From contig NC_079490.1 of the NCBI RefSeq assembly GCF_020520425.1, forward strand, positions 123,772,715-123,836,714: a stretch of DNA of 64,000 nt, written 5' to 3'. The DNA comes from Spinacia oleracea. Taxonomy: Eukaryota > Streptophyta > Magnoliopsida > Caryophyllales > Amaranthaceae. The translations under genes and the position numbers were made by a program. The notes beneath the pieces were generated by a model. The model was not told the DNA's origin. It saw only the letters and a program-made list of their open reading frames with translations, and made no database searches. This document shows positions 1 through 11,767 of the stretch, piece by piece; positions within the stretch are counted from its first letter, which is position 1; each line of letters starts with the position of its first letter.

Positions 1-110
1 GCTATCTGAGATAGCAGTTTATAACATTGAACCGCCATCTGAGATGGCGGTTTGCTTTAAAACGAAACCGCTATCTCATATGGCGGTTCAATGCTGAACC
101 GGAAAAAAAA
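1..110. repeat. Cluster of three short palindromes with an ATCTGAGAT core
   Basis: Three related inverted repeats lie in about 90 bases. The first is GCTATCTGAGATAGC (1-15). The second has arms ACCGCCATCT and AGATGGCGGT around a single G (about 31-51). The third is an imperfect copy around 67-90 ending in ATGGCGGTT. The array may start before the window. The function is unknown; each unit could form a small hairpin or derive from a degenerate MITE terminus. Confidence 0.5.
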
Positions 111-1006
111 AATTACTTCTTTTTCTCCCTTGCTTACGTGGACGGTATGGTCGGAAATAACTTAAAAAGTAACGTATTTAGGGAATTATTGGATCTTTAA
201 GCAATATTGAAGGAAATCGCTCCTTTTCTCTTGTTTTGGATGGAAGACTTTTTGTTCATAAGTCATGGTTTATATCTCTTCATGGTTTTCCCTTCTTATT
301 CTTTTTGGGGATAAGTTTATGTGGTTACATCTCATCACCCAGAAGTGCATTTGTGTGTTGAGAGTTGTGTTGACCTTAGGGAACAAATCGGTGAATACAA
401 TTGTGCACCCCGATTGCACCGAATCTCATTTTCAAGATAGTAGTTTGGTTACCACGACATAACAAGTTCCGTAAGATTATCTTATTCTCTTGTTCTATAT
501 TTAGGCTTGAAAACACTTAAAAGACAACAGTGTATAGCTCTTTTGGAAACACTTATGCATAATGCTGATGGAAATATTTAGTGTCTTGGTTAACATTTCT
601 CTAGTTATTACTGATACTAAGGGGTTACTTTTGCTAGAATTGAAAAAGTTGATTGTTGGAGCAATATGGCTAGTGTAAGTGTTGGTGCGTTACTGTTTAG
701 GTCACCGTAGAGTAGACTTGAAATTGGGATTGAGATCCCGGTATTTGTATACATTAATATCTAATTAATATATCGTCTCTTTGTGTTTAAAAAAATGTAT
801 TAAGTTTCTATTTATGGAAGGGTACGGCGTAACACTTATTAAAAAATAGAGAGAGTAGTTTGCATTATTTGATTTGATTTGATTTGATTGTATAAGCTAG
901 TTTCATATACTAAAAGTTTGTGGAAAAGTATTTGATAAATAATTGTTATGGGTCTATGGTCGTCTCTGTTCTGTCGCTCCGGCTCAATCTCCCTTTATGG
1001 TTTGGT
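111..1006. other. Intergenic sequence 3' of the transporter gene
   Basis: AT-rich sequence with no coding frame I can support. A short open frame at 265-462 has no recognisable domain. It contains a small GATTT microsatellite (about 870-890). The transporter gene is transcribed leftward into this stretch, so its 3' UTR and polyadenylation site probably lie in or just right of it, but I cannot place them. Confidence 0.4.
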
Positions 1007-1112
1007 GTGTCGTCTTCTTCTCGTGATACATGCGGTTCCATGTATCAAAACAAGATCATCTAGTGTCGTCTTCTTCTCGTGATACATGCGGTTCCATGTA
1101 TCAAAACAAGAT
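1007..1112. repeat. Tandem duplication of a 50-bp hairpin unit
   Basis: Two apparently identical 50-bp copies at 1007-1056 and 1063-1112, separated by 6 bp. Each contains GATACATG and CATGTATC as inverted arms around a six-base spacer. The duplication lies about 95 bp downstream of the transporter stop codon, so it may be within the transcript's 3' UTR. Confidence 0.8.
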
Positions 1113-1205
1113 GAAAGGTTGTTTCTTGACACATTAGATTTTCTTCTCGTGTATCGATCAAGGCCAAACCAAATATAGCGCCAATATCAGAGGACTCCGT
1201 TAGGA

Positions 1206-1344
1206 TCAAGTTTCATGTCCTTTGTTGGTAACAAAAAAGCTATAAATGTCACTTAGAATGGCCACAGTACTTGATAACACAGCTAATGGAATCATTACCC
1301 ATGAAATTAATCTATCTTTCCTTGTTGCAATGCCATGGTTATCT
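1206..1344 (-). CDS. AVT6: AVT6 exon 5 (last)
   Basis: The acceptor TTGCAG precedes base 1344. The first base completes the Arg codon begun in exon 4. It reads DNHGIATRKDRLISW, then the last transmembrane helix (VMIPLAVLSSTVAILSDIY), and ends GHET with TGA at 1206-1208. Confidence 0.93.
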
Positions 1345-4300
1345 CTGCAAGAGTACACAACTTCATCAAAAGGGATTACTAAGATTACCTTCAACATGAA
1401 CAGATTACACATTACTAAACCATCTTCAACATGAATTAGATCAAAGTGAAACACAACACAGGCACCTTTTAAGATTACTCCATTAACAGATTACACATTT
1501 TCTTTTCTCTCCAAAGATAAATTTACTCATTACTAAGTCAAAGTTGTCATTTGCACGTAGAAATCGACCAAAGTGATTAGTAGCAACTTTCAGAGGCCTC
1601 AGGTATAGAGACTTATTCATATGCTATGTTACTCAAGCACGGGTACAACTGTACAAGTACATATTCAAGCGTCAAATACACAAAGATTAAAAATTTCAGA
1701 CACGAGGACCTTGTCCGAGAACACAGGTGTAAGGATTAAGCACTAGGAATTTATGTAACATAATCCTGATACTTGGAGACTATTCCATTTCAATGCACAT
1801 GACAGATACAAATACGGAGTACATGATTTAAATTGACTTGTTTGTAAGTTCTGGTTCAAATCCTCATCTTAAGAAAATATCAAATTTCTTTTCCCTTTGT
1901 AATTTTTTAAATTTTCATCTCAATAAATGTGGAGACCAAGATCATTTAAGAATGAAAATTAAAAAAAGAGGAATTAAGTACTTGGGACTAGACCTGGTTA
2001 TCGGGCGGGGTGGGTCAGGGTCGGTGCGGGTCAAAAGAGGGTCGGGTATTGAAAGGGTCATTTTTAGCGGGTCGATAATGGGTGGGTCAAAAGCGGGTCG
2101 CAGGTCAATAGCGGGTCATTAGTGGGCGGGTCAATAAACGAGCAATGAAAAATGAAAAACAAAAGAGCCATGTGCAAGTACAAGTAAATACGAATCTATA
2201 CACGTAAATTTTTGTATCATTGCTATTTTAATTTTCAAAATAATTGTAGTATAAGTTTGACCCTATAATGACCCTATCCAATAAAGGCCCTGTCCAATAA
2301 GAGCCCTGCCCAATAAAAGCCCTATTAACTTGACCCTAACCCTATATCCATTGGACTACCATGTCCAATAACCAGGTCTACTTGGGACAAATATAAGAGT
2401 TCGCAGGTGAAGATTCTAGTGGCAATGTTCTTGAAAGAATCATCCCCTTTGAAAATAACACTTGTACAGTTCTACCTATTATAAGCTTACGAAAGGAGTA
2501 TAACTCACCTTAGGGCAATTGCAGCCGGAAAGATGTATCCAACAGATATAGTAGCAGTAGCACCTGTGAACTGGAATGCATCCCAGATGCTGGGCACAGA
2601 GTTGGCCCCCAGAAATATGAAGCCCATAAGGCATGCAGTCAGTGAGTAGAATCTCTTATTATCATATCCTATGGGTATGGCATGTGGAAAGAGTAGTCCG
2701 TCCACATTGAGGCGAAGGGAGTAGAATACAATAGGGAACACAAGCATCAAGTGGACACCGTAACTGACTCTTATCACATCATCTAGCAGTGAACTATATG
2801 GAACCCCAAGGTCTCCATCAAAATTTGCAAGCACATCATCCAGTGTTTGTTCCCCAAACAAAAGAAACCCAAAAAAGCTTGTGGCAACATAAACCGAGGA
2901 GCACAATATGAGTGACGTCCTAACAATTGACTTCATCTGGGAGGGGTCTGTAAGTTCGTTCTCAATGGGATGCACTGAAAAATTAGTAACAAATAAATGA
3001 ATTCGGGATCATACTTCAGAAATAGAAGCACTAAGGACTCTTCCATTAAATCTATACAAATGACAATGACTGTAAATTACAACTGAGTATTCCAAAACAG
3101 ACTACTGAGCAAAGATTTGTTCCATGATGTTAGATTTTGCTAGGGTTACGAGGATGTAGCAGAAAATCAAAAATTTATCGGAAATAAAATGCAAGAAAAG
3201 TAATTAAATGGACATGGTATTTAACGTGAGAAAATCCCTCAAATAGAGGCAAAAAAATCCAGACGACAAGCACCCAAAAAGTACCTAAAATAATAGGGTG
3301 AATAAGGAAATTACAACTCCCACAAAAAAAAGGAACTCACAAAATGAGTATATAAAGTGAAATAACGTTTTAGACTTAAACTTAAACAAAACATGGAAAC
3401 CAAATTAAATCATTCTGTCAATTAGTCGACCAACAACAGTTGTATATTTTATTTAAGAGAGGGAACAAGAACGCTAGTAGGCCGAGAGGCCCGAGACAAA
3501 TCCCAAAGTAACCACCTACTAAGTAAGGATCGAGCGTCACCCTAAAATGAAGGTCCGGGAGCAAGATGACAGAATGTCCCTAGTGTGCACACCCCTCACT
3601 AATACGAAACCTACTAGAAGCCTATCGAGTTTCCAGATGAGTGCCCAATAGAACAACATCTAGTAGAGCAACCTGTTCTTCACCCTTTCGGGTTTTTATA
3701 TCCCCTCTTAGTTGTTTCACTTTATGTTTTTAATAGATTTAACAAGACACGTAGTCAAACAAAATTATAATTTCACAAAAGACCTAAAACTAGTATACGT
3801 CATTAAACATAAGAGTACATGAATAACTTGTTAACATTCTCATCCGTTCCAAAACAATCAGCCTTGTCCACCATTATGATTCTTGTTTTTCCACATAATA
3901 CCAACATATCACAAGAAGATTCAACTAAAGTAAACATAAAGATTTGAAAATATAATGATTACTCAAAAGTAAATATAGTAGTATGACTAACATTAACAAA
4001 ATAGAACTTAATTCAATTTTGTAACACGAATCAGCACCCTTATAACTATACTAACCTAGTATACCAATTAGTACAAAGTCATATAAAATAACTTCCTAAT
4101 GGGGTTCTAGAAACGATAGATATCGATAATTACCTCGCGAAGCGTAAAACCTGAAGCAAGTAATACCCACAACTAGAAACGTCCTTAATCGTTGTCGCCT
4201 ACGAACCTCCGTCTATGGGATAGCAGGCTGTTGGAGAAGTGTGAATGATGAAAGTGAGGGGGAAGGGATGAGTATATATATACTCCTTCAATGGCGGATG

Positions 4301-7300
4301 AAGGGTTAAGGAATAATGATTTAGCAATTGAAGGGTTGTAACAATTGAAATCGAAGAGTTTATCAATCATGGCAATGACCGGCAACATTGATGTTGATGA
4401 TAAATAGTGACGATAAGCAATTGATGATGAATAATTGGTGGTGAATGAAGAGTTGTAACGTGTAAGTCTTGTAACTAATGCAATTAAAAAGGGGTTTGAT
4501 TTAGTTTAATTATTTTCTTAAAAGAAATGATATCGGTTAACTTCAGGAGAGAAATATTCAATCTCCACTCCTTAATATTACATTAAATAATTTTTAATTA
4601 AAATAGAAAAATATAATGTTTTTGTTTTAAAAAAAAAAAGGAAGTTGAAATTAGATATAAAAATTATTTACATATCCCTAGTTTCATTAAAATATTAAAT
4701 CAAAATATAAAAACACGGGATATTACACTCTCCTACATTACTATCGTATCCATTTAATTGTTTTTCTTGCATTTAATTTTCGTTCATTTCTCAATTTAAT
4801 GTTTGGGCCACGCTGTAATACACTAACAAAATCCACAAGGGAAAGCGATCCAGTGAAATGGGTCATCAATGTTACATATTGAAAAATCTATAAACTATGA
4901 GAGTCAGTGAACTAAGAATTAAATATTTTTGCTTCAGTTGATTCAACAAAAAAAATCTGCAGTTCATTAAACAGAAGAAAAATGAATGTGCATGTGGTTA
5001 TATTGATAAAACAGTAGAATAATAAGCCATAGGATACTAAGGTTTCTTTTTATAAACTATTTTTCAACATGAACTGCCTACACCATTCTACCAAAGTATG
5101 GCTAGGTTAGCAACCTCTCCACTTTTCCCTAGTGCTCTAGGGTACTAATGCACATTTACAAAATTCACAGTGGTTTCTAATTCAATTGCAGAGTCAACTA
5201 TTGCCACAAAAGGAAAGAGAGTTGTCACGTGTCCATAACATACATTATTTCTTCCAATGTGGTACCTCTAATACTTTAAAAAGCCTTTCTGCTTATGTTG
5301 CGGAAACTTGAGAAAATGGAAGACTGTTTGGCTTTGGGAGGGAATATGAAGCCTAACCCCTGTCAAAACATACAAGTTGCTTACTAAATATTCTACAATT
5401 GGATACAGAAAAGCAAAAGACAACGGCAACCTCACTTACAAGTAATTTACCACAAACTCTATTACTTGATTGCGTAAAATGAGTTAAAACATGTCTTGTC
5501 ACCGTAGAAAATAGAAATGTTATTATGGGATAAAATGAGAGGCTCTGTGTTCAACTAAATGTTATGACAAAGTTAGAGGTAATCTCCAAAGTTTATTTAA
5601 AGACATAGTGCAGATTTTAATACAATTGGGTAACTTAAGTAGATAGAACTGGAGATTGATAACTTACCATTGTGGTGGCAAATATACGCGGTAACTAGAA
5701 TTGGAATAGTTGTAAAGAGCTTCCAGAATGCTGCTTGGTCCACTAGTTCAGGAAACAGGGGAGGCATTTTTATGGTTCCCTCCAACATCTTTACAATCGT
5801 TACTCCTGCAGTAATTGCGACAAATACAACAGCCAAACCCACCGACAAGGCTGATGTATACCTCAGTGAATCTGAAAAATTAGAAAGGAAAAAAGGAAAT
5901 TTAGATATATTCAACCAATTGCATAATGCAAATGTTACTTCGTACAACATATAATTTAGTTTAATAATTCTGCATTGTCATTGTCATTGTCATTGAAGTC
6001 ACAACGGCCATATAAATGAGCTTAATACCCAAGGCCATGGGAGAAAAGCAATGATGACAGCCAAAAACAATATGCTTCCTAAAATTCCAGGATTATTCAA
6101 TTCCCCATATATCTGTGTAATCCAACTATTTTTGTTTAATCAAAAGTAATTGGCAAATTTGCCAGAAAGGACCTTTTATAGCCCAAATTTTGCGAGAAAT
6201 GACCTTATATAATTTTTTTTGTAAAATCACACCTTAATGTAAATTTTTTTTGCGAAAGACACCAAAGGAAAGTTTTCGGCATTGACTGAGATTTTCCGGC
6301 AATTGACTTGCACGTGAACAGCACGTGTGGCTTCATTTTACATCTTAACTTGTGAAAACGAGCATGTTTAGTGGAAACGAAACAACTTCCCTTAAACACG
6401 ACACAATATATCAAAATCGAGCACTACCACAATAAACATCAATTTAACAATGCGTTTTGTTGAAAATGTAGCAAACTGAAGCCACACGTGTTGTTCACGT
6501 ACAAGTCAATGGTCGAAAAAACTCAGCCAATACCGGAAATTTCCCTTAGGTTGTCTCTCGAAAAAAAAAGTTTACATTATGGTGTGATTTCACAAAAAAA
6601 ATTATTTAAGGTCCTTTCTCGCAAAATTTGGACTATAAAAGGTTCTTTTTGTCAAATTTCCCAAGTTTTTGTGCATTCTCTCTATCAAAGCAATTTCTTA
6701 TTGATCCACCATTATGAGTCTGATACTTCTTTTCAGAGGTTACCAAGTACCATGTCAATTAGGGTGGGACAAATTATTTTTGAAGTGTACAAAAATGAAG
6801 GGCTATGCAGGATTTTGGATAGAAATCCAAAAAAAAAAAAGCGAAGGCATAGAAAATGATGTTACTAGCTAAAAGAAGAGAGCAGTAAAAGAGTAGAATA
6901 AGAAGTATATAATATTATTAAAGTAATTTAGTTAGGATAATGACACAACTTATCACTCCCAACATCCATCCGTAAACCTTAGACAATTGCTTGTATCCAA
7001 TCCTATAATGGCACCAGTAGTCTAGTACCATAATGTTGATTTTCTTATCACTTAACAGCAAAAATGTAATTTATTTGTCTTAATAGACGGCGGCATTCAT
7101 AAATCCCATTTAGTTCATCTACAGAACGACAACCGTGCAATGACATGGTTATACATGGGTTCAATGCCGAAGACCCAGGGATAAGGGGTACTAGGATATC
7201 GTCGGGACTATGTCTGACATCGATGAAAGTATGTCTCACCAATTCGGCGGATGGTGCGCCAGGGTTGAATAGGGTTGAATAAGTTCAGATAAGTTCAGAT

Positions 7301-10300
7301 AAGATAAGTTCAAGAAAAATAAGGGTTGACCAAGTATAATTTAAAACTAAAATAAGTTTTGATAAATTCAAATAAGTTCAGTTAAGGTCAGATAAGTTCA
7401 GATAAGTTCAGTTCAGATAAGTTTAGAAAAAATAAGTGAAAATCAGGTGAATAGAACGCACCCTAACCCACGTATAGGAGATCGTGGATAGGTGGTTACT
7501 TATACCATTATGCTACTGCCTGAAAAATAGAAAACAAATTCCATTAGAAATTTGTCCAAGCCAATGGTGCTTGATTCGTGCAGCGGTGATTGATTGTAGT
7601 ATTGTACTTTATTGTACTGAATATAGGAAGACCTAAAGTAAAGGGTTGATTATTCTACTCATATCAAGAAGTATTAGGCAGTGTTTAAATTGTTCTTACT
7701 TCGTGCAATTGCTTTTGTGCGGTGCTAAGAGCCTAAGAAAATAGCAAAACATGAACTACTAAACGTAAAATCTCCTCCGGATCATGATGGGACTTAATGA
7801 TTCTTATAAAAATAAGAGATGCAATATTTTGATGATGAGCCTTGTACCAATAATAAGCCTAGCTTATATTTGTTTGCTTTGAGTACAGAATTGTTTGCTA
7901 TGATGAACAAGAAGCACAAAAATCCAAACTTCAAGCCTAAGACATAAAAACAAAATCAATTGAAAGAACGCTACTGCTTGCTGTAAGATTGTTGGTATTC
8001 AATTGAAATTTGCATCCTGAATTGAAGTTTTCTAGAAACAAGAGAATGGTTGCTAAATCCAGCATCTTGAGAACAAAGGTTTACTTGTGAAATTCTTGTT
8101 CCAATACTCAGAGAAGTAATAGCCCCGAGGAATATCAACAATTGAAATTTTTCCTAAGATAACATCATCTAACATCTTCCACAAGGGACCACAACCCAAA
8201 ACAATAAACAGAAGCACTATGAGAAGGTGAGTGTCTTTGCTTTCTTCCGCACAAGTGAATCATAGATAGGAGTCTCTGATCATATTTCAAGGTTGCACCA
8301 CACTTTACATAAGAGTAATTCAAGTGCCAAAATTCCAATTACTTTTATTAATGCCAGCAAATAACCAAAGAGTTGCAAGTAAACGGTGTTTCCACACCTT
8401 TTCAGTGCCCAATTCAGGTCCCTTCAAGGTGCACTCTTGTGGCTCTTGGTAGGGAAGCTTTTGGATAAGACTATGCTGATTATGCGCATCATAAGTTTGC
8501 ACTTTGCAGTCTACATGTCAATCTTTATTGTCCACTATTTCTAGTTTAATAAATGGTTTGTACTTCTACATCAGAAATCCTTCCAATTCAGGGTGGGTTA
8601 TCTTCCTTTTAACAGATTGAATCTATTTTATATACAAAGGATTAATAATCTTCATCAAGTTTGGTTGCCATCAATGCCCTAAAGTTAGATTTCACCAGCA
8701 TTATTTAATTCCAGCTTGAAAAAAGTTGCCAGTATCTTCAAATTTGATTGATGTATGGAGCCCCTGCCCTAATGCTACACATATCTTCTCACCACAGAAG
8801 ATGATTTTTCTAGAGCCACTTATATCTTAGTTACCATATACTTGATTAACAATTTAACAGATAACCAAGTTGCCCTCTACCCTGATCCAGGAAAATCTCT
8901 TAATGATTTCTTTCACAGAACGTCCATCTTGTCAACATTGGAAACCTTTTGGTTGCTTGTCTTTTCCAGCATACTTGAAAAGAAAGGAAAAACTTGACCC
9001 CATGGTTTTAGGATTGGAGTTTTTTGGGCTATCCTTGTAAAAGAGTTGAAGCCTTAAGCAATTCAGAATCTTGAAACTCAATAGAGTTTGTGTTATCTCC
9101 TACTCCAGCTGAGCATGCAGTTAGAGATATCTTTGGAACCAATTAGAAGGTTATTACAAGATTACTTGGCTTTAATATGGAATATAGTATCAGTTGTTTA
9201 TACTTCATATTTAGTCTCAGCTCTACAACACATTTCGCATTTCACACACAAACAAGAAATCTATCTCTTTTCTCTCACAAAAAATTATCTGCATCATGTG
9301 TTCAAGCTTCTACAACGGACTATGCAATCTGCAATATTTTCAAACTCCAATATCGAGAAACATTCTAGTACTTCTTTGTCATGAAAAGTCTGTTTGCAAG
9401 ATACATCAACATCAAAATTACCCCAAGTCCCTAATACTCTAAGACTGAGGGTGATATGAAAGAATCAGACACCATCTGGTATACAATGATCATCTACCAC
9501 ATCACAATAAATGAAAAAACTACGCAGTTTAATAGCCCTACAAAGCAAGTTAACTACAAACAAAAGCCATCATAAAATGTTTCATTTTACTGTCATCTCT
9601 CATATCATTTCCCTATCATCCATATTTCTCTAGAGAAACCAAAATTGATTTGGTAATAAAATGTCACGCAAGTACGTATTTTCTACAATCAAAAGAAATA
9701 TCTTAGCTACTCAACCATCCACCGGTGTCTAGAAAATAATTACACAAAACCTCCCTAATATACCAGGCATACTCTTGCTGTAACCACATCAGGGCACTCA
9801 AATCACAAGCATGCCCTCAAAGTAACAGACAAATACTCTACCTAAAGTGTACATAGTAGTCAGTACCACAAGATATCAACAAAATCAACATCAACCCAGA
9901 ATTGGTGATCTCTAAGCACTTCTAATGAATCGCTTACTCTATTTTAATATTATTACTACGGCTTTCCTGCACCACCCTTCAAACAAAGAGATTCTTAATT
10001 ACTCCTGACAATTTAGAAATGAGATAAAGTAGCACCCTAAAGCCTGTTAAAAGTTAAATGTCTGTCAAGATAACACTAACATCTTACACCCAACGATGAC
10101 GAAGAGCATGTAGTGGGTCAAATCATTAGGCGCGGCACAGACAATTTAGTTACCTTACACCTAAAATAAAAGAAACTAACTTTAGCTACAATCTAAATGC
10201 CATTGTTAACATAAACATACTATACATTGTACATACCAATTTGGCAATTATACTTCTCATTTGTCAAATATATTTATCAATTAATAGCTAAATAATTGAA

Positions 10301-11139
10301 CAATTAACCAAATAAACAATGAAGATAAGGGATCACTCACCAACACGCTTAAAAGAAATGAGAGGCGCAATAACAAAACAAGTAGTAAGAAGAAGTAAAA
10401 TTGAGCGTGAGGTCCACCACCATTGCTGTCCAAACCATTCCTCCATTAACCCTCTATGTCGTAATCCCATCGTCCACGTTCCTGCCAGCACATCACCTGT
10501 TCCCCGGAGATTAAAAAAAAAAATTAAAAAAATCCACTGACGAAAATGATTTAATAACACAGATCACGGCGTGATTTTGTTAGCAGTTAGAGCTGTGCGT
10601 ATCAAATATTCAAAATCACTATTGATCACAAAATCATAAACCCTCAAGAATTAAGAAAGAAATAAATTTGTGTGGCAGCGAGGGGGTACCGAATTACCGA
10701 TAATGATCAAATAGACGACAAGCATGCCGAGGTTGTTGACGATAATGCAGACCTGCGATATTGTACGGCCGAAAACGCCGAAAGAATCGCCGGCGACGGA
10801 TGCGTAAGAGGTAGACTTGGAAGCCTTACTGAATCGAAGAATCATATCGATGGAGAATTCTGTCAATAGAGCGGCGAGGATAATTAGGGTTACGCCGGGG
10901 ATAAGGCCGAGCTGCTTAAAAGTGGCGGGAAGAGCCATAATTCCTGCGCCGACGATGGTCGTGGAGAGATTGAACACAGCACCTGAAAATGAGGCGCCGT
11001 CGAAGCCCTCGAAGTGTTCGGTACCGTGGTGATGGGGATGGTAGTGTTTGTCGTATTGGTAGTGATTTTCAGGGAGAAGTGGGGTTTTGGGGCCCCGCCG
11101 GAAACTTCTGTCGCCGGCAGTGGCGGACATTAGCGACAT
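1206..11139 (-). CDS. AVT6: AVT6-type vacuolar amino-acid transporter (SLC38/AAAP family), five exons
   Basis: Predicted secondary transporter of the amino acid/auxin permease family. Characterised plant AVT6 members export amino acids from the vacuole. Exons are 11139-10698, 10496-10341, 5871-5668, 2974-2509 and 1344-1206. Every donor is GT and every acceptor AG, and phases match. The total is 1407 nt, 468 residues plus stop, close to the family's usual length. Hallmarks are a hydrophilic His-rich N-terminus with KTPLLPE, FSGAVFNLSTTIVGAGIMALP around the unwound first helix, IVNNLGMLVVYLIIIGDVLAG across exons 1-2, and about eleven hydrophobic helices. The start is the only Met upstream of the conserved core in exon 1. 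Introns of about 4.5 and 2.7 kb carry transposons. No stop or frameshift interrupts it, so it is probably functional. The subfamily is secure; which AVT6 paralogue it matches is not. Confidence 0.93.
1989..2380. mobile_element. hAT-type MITE in intron 4 of the transporter gene
   Basis: A 392-bp non-coding element. Its terminal inverted repeats are TAGACCTGGTTATCGG (left) and TAGACCTGGTTATTGG (right, reverse complement). It is flanked by a perfect 8-bp duplication CTTGGGAC at 1981-1988 and 2381-2388. An 8-bp duplication is the hAT signature. The left half is full of GGGTC and the right half of GACCC, so the transcript could fold on itself. There is no transposase frame. Confidence 0.9.
2509..2974 (-). 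CDS. AVT6: AVT6 exon 4
   Basis: The acceptor TTTCAG precedes 2974 and the donor is AAG|GTGAGT at 2509/2508. The exon starts within the Val codon of VHPIENEL, a family-conserved loop, and encodes about four helices. It includes SLILCSSVYVATSFFGFLLFG and a segment ending SVGYIFPAAIALR. Confidence 0.94.
2975..5667 (-). other. AVT6: AVT6 intron 3
   Basis: A 2.7-kb AT-rich intron. I see no coding region. A moderately GC-rich block at about 3460-3700, starting near TAAGAGAGGGAACAAG, differs in composition from its surroundings and may be an old inserted repeat, but I find no terminal repeats or target duplication for it. Confidence 0.6.
5668..5871 (-). CDS. AVT6: AVT6 exon 3
   Basis: The acceptor TTTCAG precedes 5871 and the donor is AATG|GTAAGT at 5668/5667. 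The 204-nt exon keeps the phase. It encodes DSLRYTSALSVG, a helix reading LAVVFVAITAGVTIV, then KMLEGTIKMPPLFPEL and a second helix ending AYICHHN. Confidence 0.94.
6150..6664. mobile_element. Mutator-like MITE with about 200-bp inverted arms
   Basis: The left arm (about 6150-6357) and right arm (about 6457-6664) are imperfect reverse complements. Outer ends are TTGGCAAATTTGCC and, read inward from the right, TTGGGAAATTTGAC. Both arms carry a CCAAATTTTGCGAGAAA-type stretch and a CACGTGTGGCTTCA-type inner end. About 100 bp separate them and there is no transposase. Long arms fit a Mutator-derived non-autonomous element, but I could not find a clean 9-bp target duplication. Confidence 0.75.
7242..7455. 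repeat. ATAAGTTCAG-type degenerate tandem repeat, probable MITE remnant
   Basis: About ten degenerate copies of ATAAGTTCAG between 7270 and 7435. Possible outer ends are GGTGCGCCAG near 7251 and, on the other strand, GGTGCGTTCT near 7453. The partial match of these ends suggests an old inverted-repeat element. No target duplication is clear. Confidence 0.5.
10341..10496 (-). CDS. AVT6: AVT6 exon 2
   Basis: The acceptor is GAACAG before 10496 and the donor is GTTG|GTGAGT at 10341/10340. It continues GDVLAG and encodes a loop with EEWFGQQWWW, then the helix SILLLLTTCFVIAPLISFKRV. These family-conserved residues fix the frame. Confidence 0.93.
10698..11139 (-). CDS. AVT6: AVT6 exon 1 (start codon)
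   Basis: Starts MSLMSATAGDRS, with the alternative Met at codon 4. A hydrophilic N-terminus with a HYHPHHHG stretch precedes the first three helices. It ends in IIIG with the donor ATCG|GTAATT at 10698/10697. A shorter protein from Met4 is possible. Confidence 0.93.
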
Positions 11140-11765
11140 ATTAGGAGAGACTCGAGGGAGAGGATTTGGAGGATGAGGGATTTGGGGCTAGGACTCTAGG
11201 ACTCTAGGAGAGTGTTTGAGCGGGAATTGATTTTGGGTGACTACAATAACTTTGTTTGACCCGTGCAAGACACGGGCTAGTCGTAGGATTGTGGAAATTT
11301 TTATTTGAGTGTTTTTTTTTAAAAAAAATATCTATATATGGGGGTTGATGAGTCTTTGTTTGGGTTGCATGTTTGCATCTACATTTGTAACATGTTTCTT
11401 TACTTGCTACAACCATGAGAATTTTCAATTCTTTTTGTTAATTGTGAAATGCAACTGTCCACTTTGTTTATGCAGCTTAGTCCTCATCATCAACATTTGA
11501 TGAGCTCATGGTTACACAACAATATCATGAGTAGCATTAAACACTATGATTATCTTTTCTTTTACCAATATAACTTATTTAATTCCCTGTAATTCTTCAT
11601 CTGAATTTACTTTCCCACATTTTGCTCCTTTTCTGAAACTACAATATTTATTATTGAAAATAGCACCATTTATTTGATACTCCTTTTTTTTAAGAACAAT
11701 ACCCAAAAGGGAAAAACAGAAAACAAAACTCAGAAATCTGCACCTCTTAACATAATTTTAAAATA
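11140..11765 (-). promoter_or_regulatory. AVT6: 5' flank and probable promoter of the AVT6 gene
   Basis: About 630 bp between the start codon and the Stowaway element. A TATATA match on the minus strand (11333-11338), about 195 bp from the ATG, is a candidate TATA box. A short inverted repeat CCCGTG/CACGGG lies at about 11260-11276. No transcription start can be fixed from sequence. Confidence 0.4.
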
Positions 11766-11767
11766 TA

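Larger units (their letters stand above)
5872..10340 (-). other. AVT6: AVT6 intron 2
   Basis: A 4.5-kb intron. It holds the Mutator-like element at 6150-6664, the ATAAGTTCAG-rich element at about 7242-7455 and a short ATTGTC microsatellite (about 5972-5993). I see no recognisable domain in 7500-10300. The sequence at about 8000-9400 is less AT-rich than the rest and could be a decayed insertion. Confidence 0.6.

Noticed and set aside
1838..2122. A 94-codon frame at the edge of intron 4
   Set aside because: It runs into the hAT MITE and its Gly/Arg-rich end is the GGGTC repeat.
3129..3700. Possible solo LTR in intron 3 starting TGTTAG
   Set aside because: No matching CA end or 5-bp duplication could be found.
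6488..6859. A 123-codon plus-strand frame in intron 2
   Set aside because: It overlaps the right arm of the Mutator-like element and ends in a poly-Lys stretch from an A run; no domain.
8320..9384. Short frames in intron 2 considered as an embedded gene
   Set aside because: None has a recognisable motif or a start and splice context; they are antisense to or inside the transporter intron.
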